From the NCBI GenBank assembly GCA_015489145.1, contig WGAH01000609.1, positions 1 to 8,138 on the forward strand: a stretch of DNA of 8,138 nt. Direction: 5' to 3'. Every line of letters begins with the position of its first letter. Position 1 is the first letter of the stretch. A model generated the notes under the pieces. It made no database searches. It was given only the letters and a program-made list of their open reading frames with translations, and had not been told where the DNA came from. The position numbers were made by a program, and so were the translations under genes. Source of the DNA: Deltaproteobacteria bacterium. GTDB taxonomy: Bacteria > Myxococcota_A > UBA796 > UBA2385. Positions 5,214 to 8,138 of this stretch are shown one piece after another.

Positions 5214-6238
5214 TCGCCGCCGACGCGGTCCTCGCCCGCCTCCGCGGCCCCGCCATGGACGAGCTGGCCGGGCTGATCGTCGACTTCCTCCTGAGCCGCC
5301 GCGCCGCCGACCTCGTCGACGCCGACTGGATCGCCGACCAGGCGCTGCTCGCCCTCGAGGCCGCCGCGAACAGCCCCGCCGCCGAGGCCCGCCTGCGCGA
5401 GCAGGTCGAGCGCCTGCGCGATCGGGTGCCCGAAGGTCGGCTCGGCGACCGGGTGCCCGACGAGGTCCGCCGCCCCCTGCGCGAGGTCCTGCGCCGCCCC
5501 TACCAGCCCGACCGCGAGCTGGTCGGCCGCCTCCTCGACCACTCCGCCTTCGAGGAGCTGGTTCGGGACGTGCTCGTCGGCGCGCTCCTCGACTTCACCA
5601 CCCGCCTGCGCGCCGCCCCGCAACAGGCCGCCGGCCGCCTCGGCATCCTCGGCAAGCGGGTCCAGAGCGCCGGCGCCGGCGTCCTCGGCGGCCTGCAGGA
5701 GGGCGTGCTCGGCGGCCTCGGCCACACCATCGAGGCCCGGGCCGAGCGCAAGATCCGCGACTTCGTCGAGGGGGCGCTCCGCACGGTCATCGCCCGCATC
5801 GCCGACCACCTCTGCTCCGAGCAGCACGCCGACAACTGGGGGGCCATGCGCGCCCACGCCCTCGACGTGCTGCTGGGCACCGACAACCGCGTCCTCGCCC
5901 GGGAGTTCGACAAGCTCCACCCCGGCGACCTCGTCGACACCCTCGCCGCCACCGCCCGGGCGCTCACCGGCCGCGCCGGCTTTCGCGACGAGATCGCCTC
6001 CGTCGCCCGCCTGGCCCTCGACGCCCTCGGCGACCGCAGCCTGGAGGACCTCCTCCGCGAAAGCGGGCTGGACGCCGAGGCCGGCGGCGAGGTCTCCGCC
6101 GATGCCGCGGCGCGGGCCGTCGCCCGGTGGAAGGACGAGCTTCGCCGGCAGCTCGCCCGGCAGGGCCGCGCCCTGGTCGCCACCCCGGGCTTCGAGGCCT
6201 GGCTCGCCGGGCTGCTGGCGGAACCGGCGGACGGCTGA
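5210..6238 (+). CDS. Unknown, mainly helical protein coupled to the HelD-like helicase
   Basis: A 342-residue protein that I do not recognise. Its ATG at 5210 overlaps the helicase stop (ATGA), a strong sign of coupled translation and shared function. It is predicted to be almost entirely helical, with many Leu/Ala/Arg/Asp heptad-like stretches, for example 44-72 and 104-134. Residues 157-172 hold two copies of an eight-residue unit starting GVLGGL (GVLGGLQE, GVLGGLGH), inside a glycine-rich segment at 142-171 that could pack against a membrane or another helix. This is followed by an amphipathic stretch, RAERKIRDFVEGALRTVIAR (177-196). It has no signal peptide and a single cysteine (C202). 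The last 35 residues carry ARWKDELRRQLARQGRAL (304-321). A short internal repeat, DRVPEGRLG/DRVPDE, lies at 71-85. It may be a helicase partner; membrane association is a guess. Confidence 0.85.
   Translation: MIAADAVLARLRGPAMDELAGLIVDFLLSRRAADLVDADWIADQALLALEAAANSPAAEARLREQVERLRDRVPEGRLGDRVPDEVRRPLREVLRRPYQPDRELVGRLLDHSAFEELVRDVLVGALLDFTTRLRAAPQQAAGRLGILGKRVQSAGAGVLGGLQEGVLGGLGHTIEARAERKIRDFVEGALRTVIARIADHLCSEQHADNWGAMRAHALDVLLGTDNRVLAREFDKLHPGDLVDTLAATARALTGRAGFRDEIASVARLALDALGDRSLEDLLRESGLDAEAGGEVSADAAARAVARWKDELRRQLARQGRALVATPGFEAWLAGLLAEPADG
5678..5725 (+). repeat. Tandem 24-base repeat encoding GVLGGL-x-x
   Basis: Two adjacent 24-base units within the 342-residue gene encode GVLGGLQE and GVLGGLGH. 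The DNA copies differ at some third positions, so selection on the peptide, not recent duplication alone, may have kept them. Confidence 0.6.
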
Positions 6239-6294
6239 GCGCCGCGGGACGGCGGCGCGCATCGGGGTAGGGCCCGAGAAGCCCCGGAGTCCCG
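6239..6294 (+). other. Short gap before the DUF255 gene, with its ribosome binding site
   Basis: Fifty-six bases between the stop of the 342-residue gene and the next ATG. GGAG at 6286-6289, five bases before the ATG, is the ribosome binding site. CGGGG (about 6263-6267) and CCCCG (6282-6286) could pair and partly hide this site. There is no T-run, so no terminator is evident, and the DUF255 gene may belong to the same transcript. Confidence 0.5.

Positions 6295-8138
<1,844 letters not shown>

Noticed and set aside
5078..6262. Minus-strand open frame opposite the 342-residue gene
   Set aside because: The plus-strand gene has an ATGA coupling to the helicase. The reverse frame is Gly/Ala/Glu/Val-rich mirror sequence.
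6239..6294. Possible intrinsic terminator before the DUF255 gene
   Set aside because: Short GC stems can be drawn, but no T-run follows and the second stem abuts the ribosome binding site.

Overview
This window is very GC-rich (roughly three quarters G+C by eye, with nearly all third codon positions G or C). Coding density is high, start and stop codons of neighbouring genes overlap, and Shine-Dalgarno sites of the GGAG/GAGG type are common. No phage, transposon, CRISPR or RNA-gene signal is visible. The style of the proteins suggests a high-GC bacterium, possibly Myxococcota or a related lineage. That assignment rests only on composition and protein style.

Two divergent gene blocks face away from an intergenic region of about 330 bases (2762-3092). 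The left block, on the minus strand, reads from 2761 down to 1. It begins with two neighbouring paralogous genes of unknown function (264 and 285 residues). A 205-residue protein with a helix-hairpin-helix-like domain follows and overlaps the second paralog by ATGA. After a 73-base gap comes the 5' part of ppc (phosphoenolpyruvate carboxylase), cut by the window edge. The paralogs share an N-terminal helical motif around GF-EF--KL---VFDA, a central segment ending in LTF, and a C-terminal strand around V-I-(R/K)-FKT. The 205-residue protein may contain a shortened version of the same plan joined to its helix-hairpin-helix tail. This three-gene module is the best candidate here for an undescribed system.

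The right block, on the plus strand, begins with a complete HelD/helicase IV-like superfamily 1 helicase (706 residues from a TTG start). It overlaps by ATGA a 342-residue, mainly helical protein that I do not recognise. After 56 bases comes a DUF255/YyaL-type protein with a thioredoxin-like N-terminal domain and an (alpha/alpha) barrel-like remainder, which runs off the right edge. The ATGA overlap suggests the helicase and the unknown protein are made together. HelD proteins of Gram-positive bacteria recycle stalled RNA polymerase, so the coupled protein could be a partner in such a process, but nothing in the sequence proves it.

ppc and the DUF255 gene look like ordinary chromosomal genes, so the unknown module probably sits in a normal chromosomal setting and not in an obvious island.
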